Shown here piece by piece: positions 62,813 through 64,000 of a stretch of 64,000 nt of DNA. The stretch's first letter is position 1, and each line of letters begins with the position of its first letter. Where the stretch lies: positions 6,631,306 through 6,695,305 of the forward strand of contig OU696573.1 in assembly GCA_916048095.2 (NCBI GenBank). The letters run 5' to 3'. The notes beneath the pieces are model-generated. The model saw nothing but the letters and a program-made list of their open reading frames with translations. It had not been told where the DNA came from and made no database searches. The position numbers and the translations under genes are program-made. Source of the DNA: Sacculina carcini (Eukaryota > Arthropoda > Thecostraca > Sacculinidae).

Positions 62813-64000
62813 ATGAATCTTAAAATAACACTATGAAACGCAAGATCAATTAGATATAAACAAGAAGAAATACAATTATTAGCAGAGGATAACGAAATCC
62901 ATATACTAGGCATCACCGAGACTTGGTTAGATCAAACTGGCACCTGCATAATCAATGGTTTTAGTATTATTCGAAATGATAGAGACACAAGATGTGGAGG
63001 AGCAATAAAAAACTCATTACCATTTTCGGCAATACATATTGTACACCAGTCATTCAACACAATCGATTTTGTGTCGGCTCAAGTCATTATCAGTTATAAA
63101 GTCATTTCCATAGCCACAATATATGCTCCCACAAACGAGCTGACTCTTGCGGCTCTGGATTATTATTTATCGCAATTATCCTCACCAGTTATAATTATTG
63201 GAGATTTCAATGCCCATCATTTTTTGTGGAGCCCAATGCTAACTCCAGCTCTTCAGAATGCAGCCGGGCATAAACTTTTCTCATTTCTGACGCAATAAAA
63301 CCACTTGGATCTCCTTTCATCCCCAGGATTGCCCACGAGAACAAATCCCGCAAAAGGTGCATTAACTACACTAGACATGTTCATTGGCGACCAGTTGCTC
63401 CAGAATGGATCATTTAAACAAGGCTACCACCTTCCCAGCGATCACATACCGATCATATGATCCTTTTTTGAGTTGGCAGCCAGTATAAGAGTGGGTCGTT
63501 TACCCCGTTGGAAGATTATTGAACAAAATTGGCCACATTATAGAATCAAAGTTAGTCAACAGATGCCAGCACATCAACACACTACACTGAAAATAGAGGC
63601 AATAACAAGCATAATAAAACAAGCTGCCTCTGAGGTGTTCCATTGCGCAAAAACTAAATCTACACACAAAACAGGAGTACTTTGGTGGACAGAGAAATGC
63701 AAAATTTCAGTAATCGAGCGTAGAAGAGCATATAGAAAATCGAGATCGAACCCGACTTCAACAAAAAGAACATTCTACAATAAGTTGAATGCAACTAGTC
63801 GCAAGATAATACTGAATGCCAAAAGATCAGCCTGGAAGACCTACTGTTCACAACTTAGGCATACATCCAGCATCAGTTCAACTTGGAGATTCCTCAATTC
63901 CATGGATAATAAAGGCCGAAAATCCACATTTCCACTAAAATACCTTGGACAGTTATTCAAAGATCATCAAGAAAAAGCAGAATACTTTTCAACGCACATA
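62813..64000 (+). pseudogene. LINE-9 ORF2 start: APE endonuclease and linker (partial at right edge)
   Basis: From the ATG at 62813 one frame runs to the edge with three in-frame stops: TGA at 62834 (ITL*NARSI, probably from Trp), TAA at 63296 and TGA near 63460. Endonuclease landmarks are NARSIRYKQEEI, LGITETWLDQ, TIYAPTNE, IIIGDFNAHHFLW, TTLDMFIGD and PSDHIPI. A basic linker follows (WWTEKCKISVIERRRAYRKS, FYNKLNATSRKIILNAKRSA) as found before RT in Jockey/I elements. The enzyme would nick target DNA. The lack of frameshifts suggests modest age. Confidence 0.8.

Larger units (their letters stand above)
61216..64000 (+). mobile_element. LINE-9: 5' half of an I/Jockey-type LINE, cut by the window edge
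   Basis: The probable 5' end is TTACAGCATTCAGTGG at 61216-61231; CATTCAGT-like starts are common in Jockey-group LINEs, which carry internal promoters. AGGCAGAGTGTCATCTG is repeated in tandem at 61277-61311. ORF1 with zinc knuckles is followed by ORF2 beginning with an APE endonuclease. RT would lie to the right of the window. Confidence 0.8.

Overview
The window is animal nuclear DNA, most likely from an invertebrate with a repeat-rich genome. No bacterial operon, ribosome-binding site or phage module is visible. What is visible is layered transposable elements: APE-type LINEs (CR1/L2/Jockey-like and I/Jockey-like), Ty3/Gypsy LTR elements, hAT and Tc1/mariner DNA transposons, MITEs, a tRNA-derived SINE, microsatellites and minisatellites. 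The species cannot be named from sequence alone. Host-gene content is very low: one possible 3'-terminal coding exon (36142-36324, minus) and a broken THAP-domain fragment (20780-20958, minus).

Layout. 1-1715: 3' part of a LINE, cut by the window edge. 2570-2757: a LINE 3' end. 2758-5925: an old minus-strand Gypsy. 5926-20690: one LINE (LINE-2) carrying three separate insertions, namely a LINE encoding a 2A peptide (7557-15482, itself holding a young Gypsy at 11175-14980), a tRNA-Val-like SINE (16214-16547) and a hAT of the Buster/ZBED5 type (16659-19430). 20993-34515: a five-level nest, hAT-like MITE > Gypsy-B > LINE-4 > long inverted-repeat element > CR1 LINE, with a further LINE fragment inside LINE-4. 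Target-site duplications mark most of these layers.

34516-36866: sparse DNA with the possible host exon and a solo LTR. 36867-40020: decayed hAT of the ZMYM/TTF type, with a MITE of its own family inserted in its transposase. 40598-44697: an inverted-repeat pair enclosing a LINE 3' end, a TA-flanked MITE and a short LTR element (42456-43969). 45552-46621: a second short LTR element. 46697-46871: a 21-bp tandem array. 46874-57521: two Gypsy elements joined at their LTRs, the first carrying a 1.06-kb hAT MITE. 57522-57904: a LINE 3' end. 58530-61048: repeats and an inverted pair enclosing an uninterrupted Tc1-like transposon (59425-60824). 61216-64000: the 5' half of an I/Jockey-type LINE that runs off the right edge.

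The genes do not form a host pathway; each belongs to its own element. The clearest signals for follow-up are the five-level nest, the 2A peptide behind a hydrophobic leader in a LINE with only two nonsense codons, the intact Tc1 transposase, the 835-bp inverted repeat with 21-bp arrays at its outer ends, and a GC-rich hairpin that is inverted between the two LTRs of one element. Element boundaries were read by eye; family names are from motif recognition, not database search.
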